A stretch of DNA of 64,000 nucleotides from Tethya wilhelma (lineage: Eukaryota > Porifera > Demospongiae > Tethyida > Tethyidae), in assembly GCA_964030475.1 (NCBI GenBank), contig CAXIPT010000014.1:350229-414228 (forward strand), given 5' to 3'. Below, one piece after another: positions 1-12,634 of the stretch. Position 1 is the first letter of the stretch. The number at the start of each line of letters is the position of its first letter. The notes beneath the pieces are model-generated. The model saw nothing but the letters and a program-made list of their open reading frames with translations. It had not been told where the DNA came from and ran no database searches. Both the position numbers and the translations under genes were made by a program.

Positions 1-20
1 ATAGGCTAAATAAAACGCAC

Positions 21-85
21 TGTATATTTGTCCGGTACCGGATTGCAGAATTCACGGCTATTTGTCCTTGAGACTCAACTTTGAC
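21..85 (+). repeat. Left terminal inverted repeat of the MULE
   Basis: It pairs with the reverse complement of 3536-3600. The outer 29 bp are identical and contain the palindrome CCGGTACCGG. Confidence 0.85.
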
Positions 86-193
86 CTTTGAACTGCCAGC
101 AGGGGGCACCATGCATGCCACGTGGTTTTAGACACTTAGAATCTTCACGATCACGGTGCCGGAGCACGCAAATTATTATGTCATGTCGCAAAG

Positions 194-3100
194 ATGGAAA
201 TAGGTGACAGCTTTGAATCATTTGAACGCTTTGAAGAAGCAATAAGGACTTTGGAGAGAAGTCAAAGTATAACTTATTACAGAAGAGACTCAAGAACCAT
301 TGAAGGCGCAAAAAGAAGAGTCAATCATGATATCAACCCAGCTCTCAAGACGGTATTATGAAGTGAAGTACACCTGTATTAAGGGTGGGAAGAAGTACAG
401 TGGCAAGAGTAAAGGACTTAGACCCAACCAGAGGTTAGTGTGCCCCTCTATTGAGCTTTATATGACATGTTTCTTCCATTAGAACATTTAGAGATGATTG
501 TGGTTCATTTGTGAGAGCTCGTGCAAGTCTTTGTGGTCAGAAACTCGTGATAACAGACGTAAACTTGGAGCACAACCATGAAAGTTCCCCAGTGAGCACT
601 GTGTGTACATGTATGCGTGTGTATGTGTGGGTGTGTGTGTAGTGCATTCTAAATGATGCACAACTTTAAAATTGTGTTGAACATGTGTATACCTCCCTGT
701 GGATGTCTTCTTCAGGAAAGCTTTAAGCACTTGCCCAAGCAAAGAAAGGTTGATGAATCTGACCTTAGTGGGCTGCAAGACATGCTACAAACACGACCAA
801 ACAAGAAAATTCTGCAAGACCACATAATGAAGAAGACAGGAAAAGTGGTTACCCTGCGCGATCTATCGAATATGAAAGCTAAGCTGAAGCCAAAACCTTC
901 AAACCTGGAACAGATACTTGAAGGACTACAGTCTAGTGAAGGTGAGTATATTGCGGGTTCCTAGCTATATACTCACAGTTTATGTTCACCCATGTACAGA
1001 TAAAATCGTTCGAGTCGTTACTGACTCTGAGAATATGTTGCAAGCAATCTACTATCAAGATTAGACAATGCAAGAGTTATTTGAACTCTATCCTGAAGTA
1101 CTACTTGTGGATGCAACGTATAAGCTCAACGATTTGCGAATGCCTGTTTTCCTACAACTTGTTGTTGACGGAAATGGTGAAAGTGAGGTTGTTGCAGTAT
1201 TTGTTGTTGTTGCTGAAGATGGTGTAACAATGGGTTCATTGATTGACATCTTCAAAGAGAATAATCCAGCATGGGACCGTACAAGAACGATCTTGACTGA
1301 CAAAGACTTCCTTGAGAGAAGTGTGTACGGGAAAGCATTTCCTGATGCTCAACTGCAACTTTGTTTGTTTCATGTCCTGAAATCACTGAAGCGAGAAATT
1401 CATGTTGAGAAGATGGGAATAAGACTAGAGCAAAAGAATCTGTGTCTTGAGATCATTCAGAAGATCGCCTATTCCAAGAATGAGGAGGAGTACGAGGCTA
1501 ATTTGGGCAAGCTCCGTGAAACCCAAATTAAGCCTGTTATCAGCTACTACATGCACTCCTGGCATGACATTAGAAATCAATGGGTGATAGGGCTGAAACC
1601 TTCATGCAATTTCGGGAACAACACTACAAATAGAGTGGAGTCTATCAATCAGAAGCTAAAGCAAGTTATCGAGAAATTCTTGAATCTTCAAGTGTTTTTT
1701 CATGATCTGGAGATTACGTTGCAGTGCTTGAGGAGAGAGCGTGACAGCAGATTTGCTAACATTGTGCTCAAAAGGCCTACACATCAGTTTCAAGAACAGT
1801 CCCCAGAAGCTCGTTTTTCAAATCTCCTCACACCATACGCATACCAGGTAGTAATTCAGCAGTTCGTGGCTCGTGACAAAGTGAAAATCTCTAATCCGTC
1901 TAACGCACAAATGATCACTATTTCAACATCCTCTGGCGATGTAGAAGTAACTCCTGTTCTCTGCACTTGTCACTTCGTTCGTATGAACCTGCTTCCTTGT
2001 CGGCACATCTTCGCAATGCGAGAGTCTCTAGGACTGGATTGCTACTTTGAAGAAGCTGTGTCTAGTAGGTGGCTCTTGGACCAGTACAAAGTTCATAGGC
2101 ATTCCCTGGCCCCTTCCGAGTCCAATCTTGACATTGGTGTCACTGTTCAGCCCTCTCGAAGTACACTATCCCAGGCTCAGAAATACAGGAAAGCTTTTGA
2201 GATCAGTCAAAAACTGGCAACCATGGCTAGTGAAGTATCGATGAGCAAGTTTCAATCGAGACTGGATGTTCTGAGCACTTTAAGCAAGCTTTGGGAGAGT
2301 GGCCGGGATGGTATAGTCGTCAGCAATATCGATGAGGATGAAGAGGTTGGTTGAGAGTTTGTCCTCTATCTGTATATTCGGTTGAAGTCGTGCATACCTG
2401 TGACCTTACACATGTGTGTACCTGATGTGACTTGCAGCATATATGTGTGCATACCTCTGACCTTATACATGTACTTGTGTCTATGCACATGTACATGTAC
2501 AATGTGTACTTTACTACTACATGTACATTGTGTCTCCAGGAGTCAGGTTCTGATGGAGAGTGTAATGACAGAATTCAGGTGCCCCCTCCCCCAGTTCAAC
2601 GTGAAGGTCCTGTAATGGACGATGACAGTGAGGGTATGGACTTGGACACACCTCAGGACCATGCTGGTACAACCTCTCGTTCAGCTGAAGAAATGGACAC
2701 AGAAACACACACAGAGGACACAGGACAACGGTCAGAAGCTGATCAGGATCCAGGGCAAACCCCAGATAGTGGAGAAGACGCATCCACACATCATATGGAC
2801 GTGCAAAGTAGTCAGGTATGTGCTGAAACTCTCAGTGACCATAGTAAGTATTGATAATCTGATTCTTTTAGCTCTCTCAAGTGAAGTTACCACCTCGAAT
2901 GAAGCAGAAAGGTAGACCAAAGGGCTCTGGACAAACTGTGATCGGTCTTGGTAAAAAGCGTTCAAAAGGTGGGGACAGTAAGAAGCCTGTCAAGTTCTTC
3001 AAGAAGACCCCTCAAGAGAAGGATAGAGGCAAGTGACTACCTACATTATAAAATTCAACTTTACATGTTGTATTTATACAGTCATACTGCAATGGTTTGT

Positions 3101-3437
3101 TGGGAGGCATGCTGCTGAAGCTGCTCTTCTGGGAAGTACTTTAACGGAAGATGACATCAAAGACATCAAAGAAATCCCATCAACTTGTTTGGATGAGAAC
3201 ATTGAGCTAACCCGGGTTAGGCAATATTTCACCAAGGAAGGCTGGATACATGTGTTGGAGGCTGTTCAAGCTGTGAGAGAAATCGGTTGGCTCTGCAAGG
3301 TCTGTCGCCAGGACTTGGAAGGAGACCAGATAGGCTGTGATGGCTGCTGTCAATGGTTTCATTTCCACTGTGCAGGCCTCAAAGTAGCTCCTAGGGCTAA
3401 AACTTGGTTTTGTTCTGGTTGCTATACCAATGTGTAA
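194..3437 (+). pseudogene. MULE transposase with SWIM zinc finger and C-terminal PHD finger (two lesions)
   Basis: Exons read as 194-433, 483-591, 716-941, 1000-2345, 2540-2815, 2872-3028 and 3082-3437; every junction joins in phase. The intron after 3028 uses a GC donor (AG|GCAAGT). Exons 1-2 encode a FAR1/WRKY-GCM1-like DNA-binding segment (YYEVKYTCIKGGKK, TFRDDC, LEHNHE). Exon 4 carries the DDE core: Asp in VDATY (1110), Asp in LTDKD (1299), the C(2)H motif CLFH (1362-1373) and Glu in TNRVES (1638). A SWIM finger (CTCHF then CRH) follows at 1962-2006. Exon 7 ends in a C4HC3 PHD finger (3293-3423). Lesions: a 1-nt frameshift near 346-350 and an in-frame TAG at 1062-1064, six nucleotides before the ATG at 1068. 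This copy is probably not autonomous. A FLYWCH- or FAR1-derived host gene is less likely because TIRs flank it. Confidence 0.85.
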
Positions 3438-3535
3438 CTGGTTTGTATGTTTCCTAACTGTTTTATAAGTGTAATGTGGCTCTGAACACACAATATCAAT
3501 CTGTTTGTTTGTGCTGAGCTGGCACTGTTTTGAGG

Positions 3536-3600
3536 GTCAAAGTTCAACCTCAAGGACAAATAGCTGCAGCATCTGCAATCCGGTACCGGACAAATATACA
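3536..3600 (-). repeat. Right terminal inverted repeat of the MULE
   Basis: It is the inverted partner of 21-85. The first recognisable satellite unit begins within about 7 bp after it. Confidence 0.85.
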
Positions 3601-4533
3601 CTACGGTTGAGAAAAGTAAAATATCACAAAAGTGTTTCTTTTGTCCAGAAAAGTGTTTGACAAAATAAACGTTTTTTGCAAAAAGTGTACTTTGTGGTCT
3701 TAGAAAATTTTCTAAGTCCATAATCACTCAAAAACACTAAGTTGTTTATCTCTTCCGTGAAAAAACTTTTTTTACTAACAGTGTTTTTTTTGTCCTGAAA
3801 AGGGTTTTTATAAGACAAAATAAATGTTTTTTGCAAAAAGTGTATTTTATGGCCTTAGAAAATTTATTAAGTACTTAGTCACTCAAAAACACCAAGTTCT
3901 TTATATCTACCGTGAAAAAAATTTGTTCTTTTAATAACAATGTTTTCTACAAAAATAGAATGTTCCATGTGTTGCAAAATAGAAAATTTCAAAACATTGT
4001 TTCTTTTGTGCTGAAAAGTGTTTTCGAGGCAAAATAAACGATTTTTGTCAAAAGTGTACTTTATGGCCTTAGAAAACTTTTTAAGTCCATAGTCACTCAA
4101 AAACACTAAGTTCTTTATATCTACTGTGAAAAAACTTTGCTTTTTACTAATAATGTTTTTTTTACCAAAAGAATGTTCCATATATGGAAAAAAGTAAAAT
4201 ATCACAAAAGTGTTTACTTTGTGCTGAAAAGTGTTTTCAAGGCAAAATAAACGTTTTGTGAAAAAAGTGTACTTTATGGTCTTAGAAAATTTTCTAAGTC
4301 CAAAGTCACTCAAAAAACTAAGTTCTTTATCTTTGCCATTAAAAAACTATGTTTTTTACCAACAATGTTTTTTACACCAAGAAAATGTTCGATGTGTTGA
4401 GAAAAGTAAAATATCACAAATGTGTTTATTTTGTGCTAAAAAGTGTTTTCAAAACAAAATAAACGTTTTTTGCAAAAAGTGTACTTTACTGTCTTAGAAA
4501 TTTTTTTAAGTCCATAGTAACTCAAAAACACTA

Positions 4534-4882
4534 TACTCTGTCTGAGCTGAGTTGGCACTCACTTTTGTGCGAATAACTCACGAACAGAAAATGCAAATTG
4601 GACAGAACTTGGATGAATCTGCTCAGCTCTCCAACCCGGACAAAATATATAAAAAGCGCTTTACTGCTCTTCTTGGAACTTGGAGAAACAAAACTCGCCA
4701 TACAAAGCTATACGAGCCGTTTAGCATTCTTTCTAATTAACGCTCGCTCTCACCTTTAAATTATGTGACATTTACCTTGAGCATCCGTAGAGCTCACGTG
4801 CACTTTGTTTATCGCGCTACGCATTCTTCGCATTCAACACATGGACGGTCAACCGGATGGCCAACTCAGCTCAGACAGAGTA
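4534..4882. mobile_element. MITE with 25-bp TIRs and TA target duplication
   Basis: Positions 4532-4556 and the reverse complement of 4860-4884 are identical (TATACTCTGTCTGAGCTGAG and onward). Neighbouring satellite units read CACTAAGTTC where this copy reads CACTA, insert, TAAGTTC. The empty site is therefore known and the duplicated dinucleotide is TA, as in Tc1/mariner-type elements. A 62-codon ORF at 4552-4740 inside it is not recognised. Confidence 0.85.
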
Positions 4883-7800
4883 TAAGTTCTTTATATCTAC
4901 CGTGAAAAAACTTTGCTTTTTACTAACGTTTTTTTACACCATTACAATGTTCCATGTGTTGAGAAAGGTAAAATATGACAAAAGTTTTTCTTTTCTCCTG
5001 AAAAGTGTGTTTAAGACAAAATAAACGTTTTTTGAAAAAAGTGTACTTTATGGTTTTAGAAAATTTTCTAAGTACATAGAAACCAAAAAACTAAGTATTT
5101 ATCTGTACTGTGTGAAAACTTTGTTTTCCAAGCAATGTTTTTTACACCAAGAAAATGTTCCATGTGTTGAAAAAGGTAAAATTTCATTAATGTGTTTTCT
5201 TTTGTGGTGAAAAGTATTTTCAAGACAAAATAAACGTTTTGCGTACTTCATGGCCTTAGAAAAGTTTCTAAATCCATAGTCACTGAAAAAAACAAAGTTC
5301 TTTATATGTACCGTAATAAAACTTTGTTTTTTACTAACAATGTTTTTTACACTAAGAGAATGTTCCATGTGTTGAAAAAAGGAAAATTTCACAAAAGTGT
5401 TTCTTTTGTGCTGAAGTGTTTTCGACAAAAAATAAACGTTTATTGTAAAAATGGTTCCTTAAAACTTTCTAATTCCATAGTGACTCAAAAATACAGTTCT
5501 TTATCTCTATTATAAAAAGAGAATGTTCCATGTGTTGACAAAAGTAAAATATCACAAAAATGTTTCTTTTGTGCTGAAACGTATTTTCAGTGAAAAATAT
5601 ATATATGTTTTTTGCAAAAAGTGTACTTTATGGTCTAAGAAAATTTTCTAAGTACATAGTAACCCAAAAAACTAAGTTATTTATCTCTACCGTGAGAAAA
5701 CTTCGTTTTCACTAGCATTGTTTTTTACACCAAGAAAATGTTTCATGTGTTGAAAAAAGAAAATTTTCACAAAAGTGTTTCGCGGCAAATTAAACGTTTT
5801 TTGTAAAAAGTGTACTTTATGGTCTTACAAAATTTTCAAAGTGTATAGTCACTTCAAAAATTAAGTTCTTTATCTCTACGGTGTAAAAACATTGTTTTTC
5901 ACCAAAAATGTTTTTTACACTAAGAGAATGTTCCATGTGTTGAGAAAAATAAAATAACACAAAAGTGTTTATTTTGTGCGGAAAAGAGTTTTCAACGAAA
6001 AATAAACGTTTTTTGCAAAAAGTGTACTTTATGGTCTTAAAAAATCTATTAAGTACTTAGTCACTCAAAAACACTAAGTTCTTTATCTCTACCGTGATAA
6101 AAATTTGTTTTTTTAATAACAATGTTTTCTACACAAATAAAATGTTCCATGTGTTGCAAAAAGGAAAATTTCAAAACAGTGTTTCTTTTGTGCTGAAAAG
6201 TGTTTTCAAGGCAAAATAAACAATTTTTGTCAAAAGTTTACTTTATGGTCTTAGAAAACTTTCTAAGTCCATAGCCAATCAAAAACACTGAGCTCTTTAT
6301 CTCTACAGTGAGAAAACTTTGTTTTTTACTAACAATGTTTTTTACACTTACAGAATGTTTCATGTGTTGAAAAAAGTAAAATTTCTCAAAAGTGTTTCTT
6401 TGGTGTTGAAAAGTGTTTTCAAAGCAAACTAAACGTTTAGTGTACTTAATGTCTTAGAAAATTTTTTAAGCCCATAGTCACTCAAACAAACTAACTTCTT
6501 TAACTCTACCGTGAAAAAACTTTGTTCTTTACTAACAATGTGTTTTACACCAAGAGAATGTTCCATGTGTTCAAAAAAATAAAATATCACAAAAGCGTTT
6601 CTTTTGTGCTGAAAAGACTTAGTGTTTTCAAGAAAGAATAAACGTTTTTTACAAGTGTACTTTATTGTCTTAGAAAATTTTCTAAGTACATAGTAACTCA
6701 AAAACTTTAAGTTCTTTATCTCTATCGTGAAAAAACTTTGTTTTTAACTAGCAATTTTTTTTTCACAAAGAGAATGTTACATATGTTGAAAAAAGTAAAA
6801 TATCACAAAAGTGTTTATTTTGTGCTGTAAATTGTTTTCAAGGCAAAATAAACATTTTATAAAAAAAGTGTACTTTATGGTCTTAGAAAATTTTCTAATT
6901 CCATAGTCACTCAATAAACTAAGTTCTTTATCTTTGCCATGAAAAAACCTTGTTTTTTACCAACAATGTTTTTTACACAAAAATACGTTCCATGTGTTAA
7001 GAAAAGTAAAATATCACAAAAGTGTTTCTTTTGAGCTGAAAAGTGTTTTTAAAGCAAAATAATGGTTTTGTGTACTTTATGGTCTTAGAATTTTCTAAGA
7101 GCATAGTCTCTCATAATAACTAAGTTCTTTATATCTCCTGTGAAAAAACTTTGTTTTTTACTAACAATGATTTTTACACTAAGAGAATGCTCCATGTTTT
7201 GAAAAAAAAAATTTCACAACAGTGTTTCTTTTTTGAAGAAAAATCAACGTTTATTGTATAAATTGTTCTTTACTGTCTAAAAAAATTTTCTAAGTCCATA
7301 GTGACTCAAAAAAACAAAGTTCTTTATCTCTATTACATGAAAACTTTGCTTTTAACTAACAATGTTTTTTACAACAAGAGAATGTTCCATGTGTTGAGAA
7401 AAGTAAAATATCACAAAAGTGTTTCTTTTGTGCTGAAAAGTGTTTTCAAAGAAAAATAAACATTTTTTGCAAAACGTGTACTTTATGGTCTTAGAAAATA
7501 TTCTAAGTCCATAGTCACTAAAAAACACTAAGTTCTTTATCTCTTCTGTGAAAAAACTTTGTTTTATACTAACAATGTTTTTTTATCAAGAGAATGTTCC
7601 ATGTGTTGAAAATAGTAAAATTTTTCAAAAGTGTTTCTTTTGAGCTGAAAAGTATTTTCAAAGCAAAATAAAGGTTTTGTGTACTTTATGGTCTTAGAAA
7701 ATTTTCTAAGTCCATAGTCACTCAAAAAATCCAAGTTCTTTATCTCTGCCATGAAAAAACTGTTTTTTACTAACAATGTTCTCTACACGAAGAGAATGTT

Positions 7801-8797
7801 CCATGTGTTTAAAAAAGTAATATTTCACAAGTGTTTCTTTTGTGAAGAAAAATGTTTTCAAGCAAAAATAAACGTTATTTGTAAATATTGTACTTCAGTG
7901 TCTTAAAAAATTTTCTAGTCCATAGTCACTTAAAAAAAAAAAATTCTTTATCACTACCGTGAGAAAACTTTATTTTTATCTACCAATGTTTTTTACACCA
8001 AGAGAATGTTCCAAGTGTTGAGAAAAGTAAAATATCACAAAAGTGTTTTTTTTGTGCTGAAAAGTGTTTTCAAGGAAAAATATACATTTGTTGTAAAAGT
8101 GTACTTTATGTTCTTAGAAAATTTTCTAAGTACATAGTAACCAAAAAACTAAGTTATTTATATCTACCGTGAGAAAACTTTGTTTTAACTAGCACACCAA
8201 GAAAATGTTCCATGTGTTGAAAAATTAAAAATTTCACAAAAGTATTTCTTTTGTGCTGAAATGTGTTTTCACGGCAAAATAAACGTTTTTTTTAAAAAGT
8301 TTACTTTATGGTCTTACAAAATTTTCAAAGTGTATAGTCACTTCAAAAATTAAGTTTATCTCTACCGTGAGAAAACTTTGTTTTTCACCAAAAATGTTTT
8401 TTTACACCAAGAGAATGTTCCATGTGTTGAGAAAAATAAAATAACACAAAAGTGTTTATTTTGTGCTGAAAAGTGTTTTCAATCCAAAATAAACGCTTTT
8501 TGTAAAACGTATATTCAAAGTTCATAGTCCGTCAAAAACACTAAGTTCTTTATCTCTTCCGTGAGAAAACTTCGTTTTTTACTAACAATGTTTTCTACAC
8601 CAAGAACATGTTCCATGTGTTGAAAAAGGTAAAATTTCATAAAAGTGTTTCTTTTGTGCTGAAAAGTGTTTTCAAAGAAAAAGAAACGTTTTTTGCAAAA
8701 AGTGTACTTTATGGTCTTAGAAAATTTATTAAGTACTTAGTCACTCAAGAACACGTAAGTTCTCTATTTCTACCGTGAAATTAATTTGTTCTTTTAA

Positions 8798-9473
8798 CAC
8801 TTAGAGGACGATTGTCACGAATCTGTTGACATAATTACAATTACGTACCACTTCCGGAAGACGATTGTCACGTTTCCGTGACGCGAATAATTATAATACA
8901 AAGCTTAGCGTCTTAGGCTTTTTTGTCAGCTAGTTGAACAGAGTTACAAAAGCGATGCTATGGTCATATAGTCTAGTTATTGCTGCAATAACATAGAAAG
9001 TACTAAGCCTCTACTAGCTAAGACTGTAGAGAAAACGAGAAACTAAAACCGAAAATCGCGATCACGACTAACGCGACCATGACAGACTTATGAGCAAAAA
9101 ACTAGCAAGCCTAACTGAATCCCAAAAGCGATGGTATAGCCTTATTGCCTAGCTATCCCTGCAGTTATATATAAAGTACTAACCTTGTGCTCTGTAGGAC
9201 TCTGGAGAGAACCAGCTACTAAAAGCGATGGTCGTGATCTTGACCTTTGTCGCTTTAAGAGCCTATAGCGCCACGCCTATTTCAAGGTTTAAGTTGGAAG
9301 TTCATATCTAAGTAGCGCAATACCTTACCTGTCTGCACAGCTAGTTCAAAGTTCACAGATGCAAGCTTCCTGCCAAAAAAAAGTGCTGAAGTTGCACTTA
9401 CGCTTGCACGTGTATAATATTTGTACCCGTATTTTGGGTTAAAAGTTCAATAATTTAACCCGTCCGCTAAGTG
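8798..9473. mobile_element. piggyBac-type MITE, TTAA target duplication
   Basis: The 676-bp insert has ends CACTTAGAGGACG and, on the other strand, CACTTAGCGGACG. It is flanked by TTAA on both sides (8794-8797 and 9474-9477). The matching uninterrupted satellite unit reads TTCTTTTAATAACAATG, so a single TTAA was duplicated. The interior has no long ORF; it is less AT-rich than the satellite and contains a repeated GACGATTGTCACG motif near the left end. Confidence 0.85.
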
Positions 9474-11469
9474 TTAATAACAATGTTTTCTACACAAATA
9501 GAATGTTCCACGTGTTGCAAAAAGTAAAATTTCACAACAGTGTTTCTTTTGTGCTGAAAAGTGTTTTTGAGGCAAAATAAACGTTTTGTAAGTAAAGTGT
9601 ACTTTATAGTCTTAAAAAATTTTCTAAGTCAAAAGTCAATAAAAAAAACTAAGTTCTTTATCACTACCTTGAGACAACTTTGTTTTTCACTAACAATGTT
9701 TTTTACACCTACAGAATGTTTCATGTGTTGAAAAAAGTAAAATTTCTCAAAAGTGTTTCTTTTGTGTTTAAAAGTGTTTGTAAACAAACTAAACGCTTAG
9801 TGTACTTAATGTCTTAGAAAATTTTCTAAGCCCATAGTCACTCAAAAAAACAAACTTCTTTAACTCTACCGTGAAAAAACTTTGTTTTTTACTAACAATG
9901 TTTTTTACACCAAGAGAATGTTCCATGTGTTAAAAAAAAATAAAACTTCACAAAAGTGTTTCTTTTGTACTGAAAAGTGTTTTCGAGGAAAAATAAACGT
10001 TTTTTGTAAAAATTGTTTTTTAGTGTCTTAAAAAAAAATTTTCAAAGTTCTTAGTCACTCAAAAAAACAGTTCTTTATCTCTACCGTGAGAAAACTTTGT
10101 TTTTAACTAACAATGTTTTTTACACCAAGAGAATGTTCCATGTGTTGAAAAAAGTAAAATATCACAAAAGTGTTTTTTTTGTGCTGATAAAGACTTAGTG
10201 TTTTCAAGGAAGAATAAACGTTTTTTACAAAAAGTGTACTTTATTGTCTTCGAAAATTTTCTAAGTACATAGTAGCCCAAAAAATTTAAGTTCTTTATCT
10301 CTACCCTGAAAAAACTTTGTTTTCACTAGCAATGTTTTTTACACCAAGAAAATGTTCCATGTGTTGAAAAAAGTAAAATAGCACAAAAGTGTTTGTTTTG
10401 TGTTGAAAAGTGTTTTCAATGCAAAATAAACGTTTTGAGAAAAAAGTGTACTTTATGGTATTAGAAAATTTTCTAAGTCCATAGTCACTCAAAAAACTAA
10501 GTTCTTTATCTTTGCCATGAAAAAACCTTGTTTTTATTACCAACAATGTTTTTTACACCAAGAAAATGTTCGATATAATATTGAGTAAAGTAACAAAAGT
10601 GTTTATTTTGTGCTGAATAGTGTTTTCAAGGCAAAATAAACGTTTTTTGCAAAAAGTGTACTTTATGGTCTTAGAAAATTTTCTCAGTACATAGTAACAA
10701 AAAAAACTAAGTTATTTATCTCTTCCGTGAGAAAACTTTGTTTTCACTAGTAATGTTTTTTACACCAAGAAAATGTTCCATGTGTTGAAAAAAGTAAAAT
10801 ATCACAAGTGTTTCTTTTGTGCTGAAAACTGCTTTCAAGGCAATATAAACGCTTAGTGTTTTTAATAGTCTTAGAAAATTTTCAAGGTTCATAGTCACTC
10901 AAAAAAACTCAAAAAAAACTAAATTCTTTATCTCTGCCATGAAAAACCTTGTTTTTTACCAACAATGTTTTTTATACCAAGAGAATGTTCCATGTGTTGA
11001 GAAAAGTAAAATATCACAAAAGTGTGCTTCGAACAAAAATAAACGTTTATTGTAAAAATCGTTCTTTACTGTCTAAAAAAATTTTCTAAGTCCATAGTGA
11101 CTGAAAAAAAACAAAGTTTTTTATCTCTATTATATGAAAACTTTGTTTTTATCAATGTTTTTTACACCAAGAGAATGTTCCATGTGTTGAGAAAAGTAAA
11201 ATATCACAAGTGTTTCTTTTGTGCTGAAAAGTGTTTTCAAGGAAAAATAAACGTTTTTTGCAAAAAGTGTACTTTATGGTGTTAGAAAATTTTCGTTTGA
11301 AACTTTGTAATGGCTAGTCCGAGTCTATCTTTGGAGACAGCTGCAGGTGGAACAGCTCGAAATGCATGATGTGTGTTGTTGATGTGTGTGTTGTGTGCTG
11401 TTGATATTCTTGGAATAGTAGACCACTCTAAAGATGAATCAACAATATTCTTGTTGATGACGAGCGCAT

Positions 11470-11677
11470 GGGCCCAAAAAATACAGATCATACCATTTCA
11501 CTCCTGACATGCTACTGGCACTCATTTCAATGTGAGTATTGCAGGCTAGCCATCTTTCTTGACAATGCAACTAGTACTAACAAGAATAGGTACTTGTTTG
11601 CATGGGCCATGGAGATGGTAGGAAGAGAAGACGTATATATAGATCTCCTTAACCGATTATACGCTGAATTCTTTTGA
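11470..11677 (+). pseudogene. Relic of a DDE-type transposase-like domain
   Basis: The reading frame contains FLDNATSTNKNRYLFAWAME. It resembles the D-N-A-x-x-x-N-K-N-x-Y block of a transposase-like domain common in marine invertebrates, usually followed further on by a GHTKF motif that is absent here. The frame ends at 11677 shortly after the block, and no convincing upstream exon is visible. The stretch 11295-11470 holds nothing else I recognise. Identification rests on one motif. Confidence 0.35.
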
Positions 11678-11845
11678 AGTGAATGACGTCATACGGCGAA
11701 ATTAAATTTTAAATTTTTTAGTAGCTACGCCTTCTTTTTGTTTTTCTTCTAAAGTAAAGATTAGGCAAAGCTTTTTATATGATGCAGCTAAGCAACAATC
11801 AAGCTTACTATACTCCAGGTCTTGTTGCTTAGTGAAGCTTTTGCT

Positions 11846-11920
11846 NCTTGTTCCAATACTTTTTACCGCACTGCCCATTCCTACACTACTTATTTTTTTT
11901 GAAATTTTTGCTACTTGTAA
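11846..11920. repeat. Fragment of the foldback-element right arm
   Basis: The words TTGTTCCAATACTTTTTACC, GCACTGCCCATTCCTACACT and ATTTTTGCTACTTG match the right hairpin arm of the copy at 23394-24402. The fragment starts next to the N at 11846. No partner arm lies nearby. Confidence 0.75.
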
Positions 11921-12299
11921 CACATACAGTCTATACTTTTCTAAGGAACAAGTGACATGTGGGTGGTACAGTGTAGAACACAATTATCCGGTTTTCAACA
12001 AAGTGATGCATTACAAGTGTAACTGTTTGCTGAATTTCAAATCTATAATCCAAACAATATTATTATTACCTCTTTCTGGTTAGCTCCTTCATACACCCCC
12101 CTGACTTTGGCTTGTGAACTGGCATGACCAGGTTGGTTCGCAGAGCCTATAAATATAGACACATTAGTAGAACAATACAATGAGTACTAATGGTTATGCA
12201 TTATCATTGATTGCTAGCCCAAACTTATTTTCTCACCCTAGCAATCCATTACCTAACAGTCAAGTTTCACAATATAGCTTTATCTACCACTACAAATAA

Positions 12300-12525
12300 C
12301 ATACCCTAAATGTGGAAATATTGGTGGTGCATTAAAATTTGATGGTTTGGTGGTCGGCGCAAAAACTGCCAAATTAAATGCATGTAAACTATTTTTCGTT
12401 CTATTGCAATACATTGTGCAAGAGAGGAAAATGCAAAACCACCAATATTTTTGTGGGAAGCGGTCTGAGCAAAACAATTATTGCCAAATTAAATGCCCAC
12501 CAACATTTCCACGTTTACGTAGTCT
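12300..12525. repeat. Small MITE-like inverted repeat
   Basis: The left end (AATGTGGAAATATTGGTGGT) is an imperfect inverted match to the right end (CCCACCAACATTTCCACGTT). An inner pair of accAATATTTT/AAATATTGG words adds more symmetry. A related but distinct element lies at 18780-18870. Confidence 0.55.
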
Positions 12526-12634
12526 TGCCATATTCACAGTCAAGTTTTACAGTAGTTTGGTTCAATCAATCTCAGTATAACATTAATTTCATGCCATTTA
12601 CATGCACACATGTGCTTCAATGCCTGTGAGCTCT

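Larger units (their letters stand above)
21..3600 (+). mobile_element. Mutator-like (MULE) DNA transposon, near complete
   Basis: The two ends form terminal inverted repeats. Positions 21-49 and the reverse complement of 3572-3600 are identical over 29 bp, starting TGTATATTTGTCCGGTACCG. After an 8-bp divergent stretch they match again over CTATTTGTCCTTGAG, and the similarity fades near 85 and 3530. Between them lies a seven-exon transposase gene with a MULE catalytic core. I see no clear 8-11 bp target duplication: only 20 bp of left flank is in the window, and the right flank is satellite DNA. The element sits at the left edge of the satellite array, so it probably inserted into or beside it. 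Confidence 0.85.
3601..11294. repeat. Satellite array, units of about 190-219 bp
   Basis: About 30 diverged head-to-tail units can be followed by the recurring words GTTCCATGTGTTG, AAAGTGTTTCTTTTGTGCTG, AATAAACGTTTTTTGC and GTACTTTATGGTCTTAG. Most units keep the perfect 18-bp palindrome CTTAGAAAATTTTCTAAG. Units are very AT-rich, and the many short ORFs across the array are shared translations of the repeat, not genes. The array is interrupted by insertions at 4534-4882 and 8798-9473 and ends abruptly near 11294 inside the palindrome segment. Confidence 0.95.

Noticed and set aside
4552..4740. 62-residue ORF inside the TA-type MITE as a captured domain (a death-domain-like reading was considered)
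   Set aside because: Only a vague helical pattern; it begins inside the terminal repeat and has no supporting motif.
3879..10898. Many minus-strand ORFs with shared motifs such as LSDYGLRKFSKTIKYTF and FQHMEHS
   Set aside because: They are translations of the same satellite unit in successive copies, with no start context, splice signals or intact longer frame.
3601..11294. CRISPR-like or other short-spacer array
   Set aside because: The units are contiguous and diverged, about 200 bp long, with no short identical repeats separated by unique spacers; this is a eukaryotic satellite.
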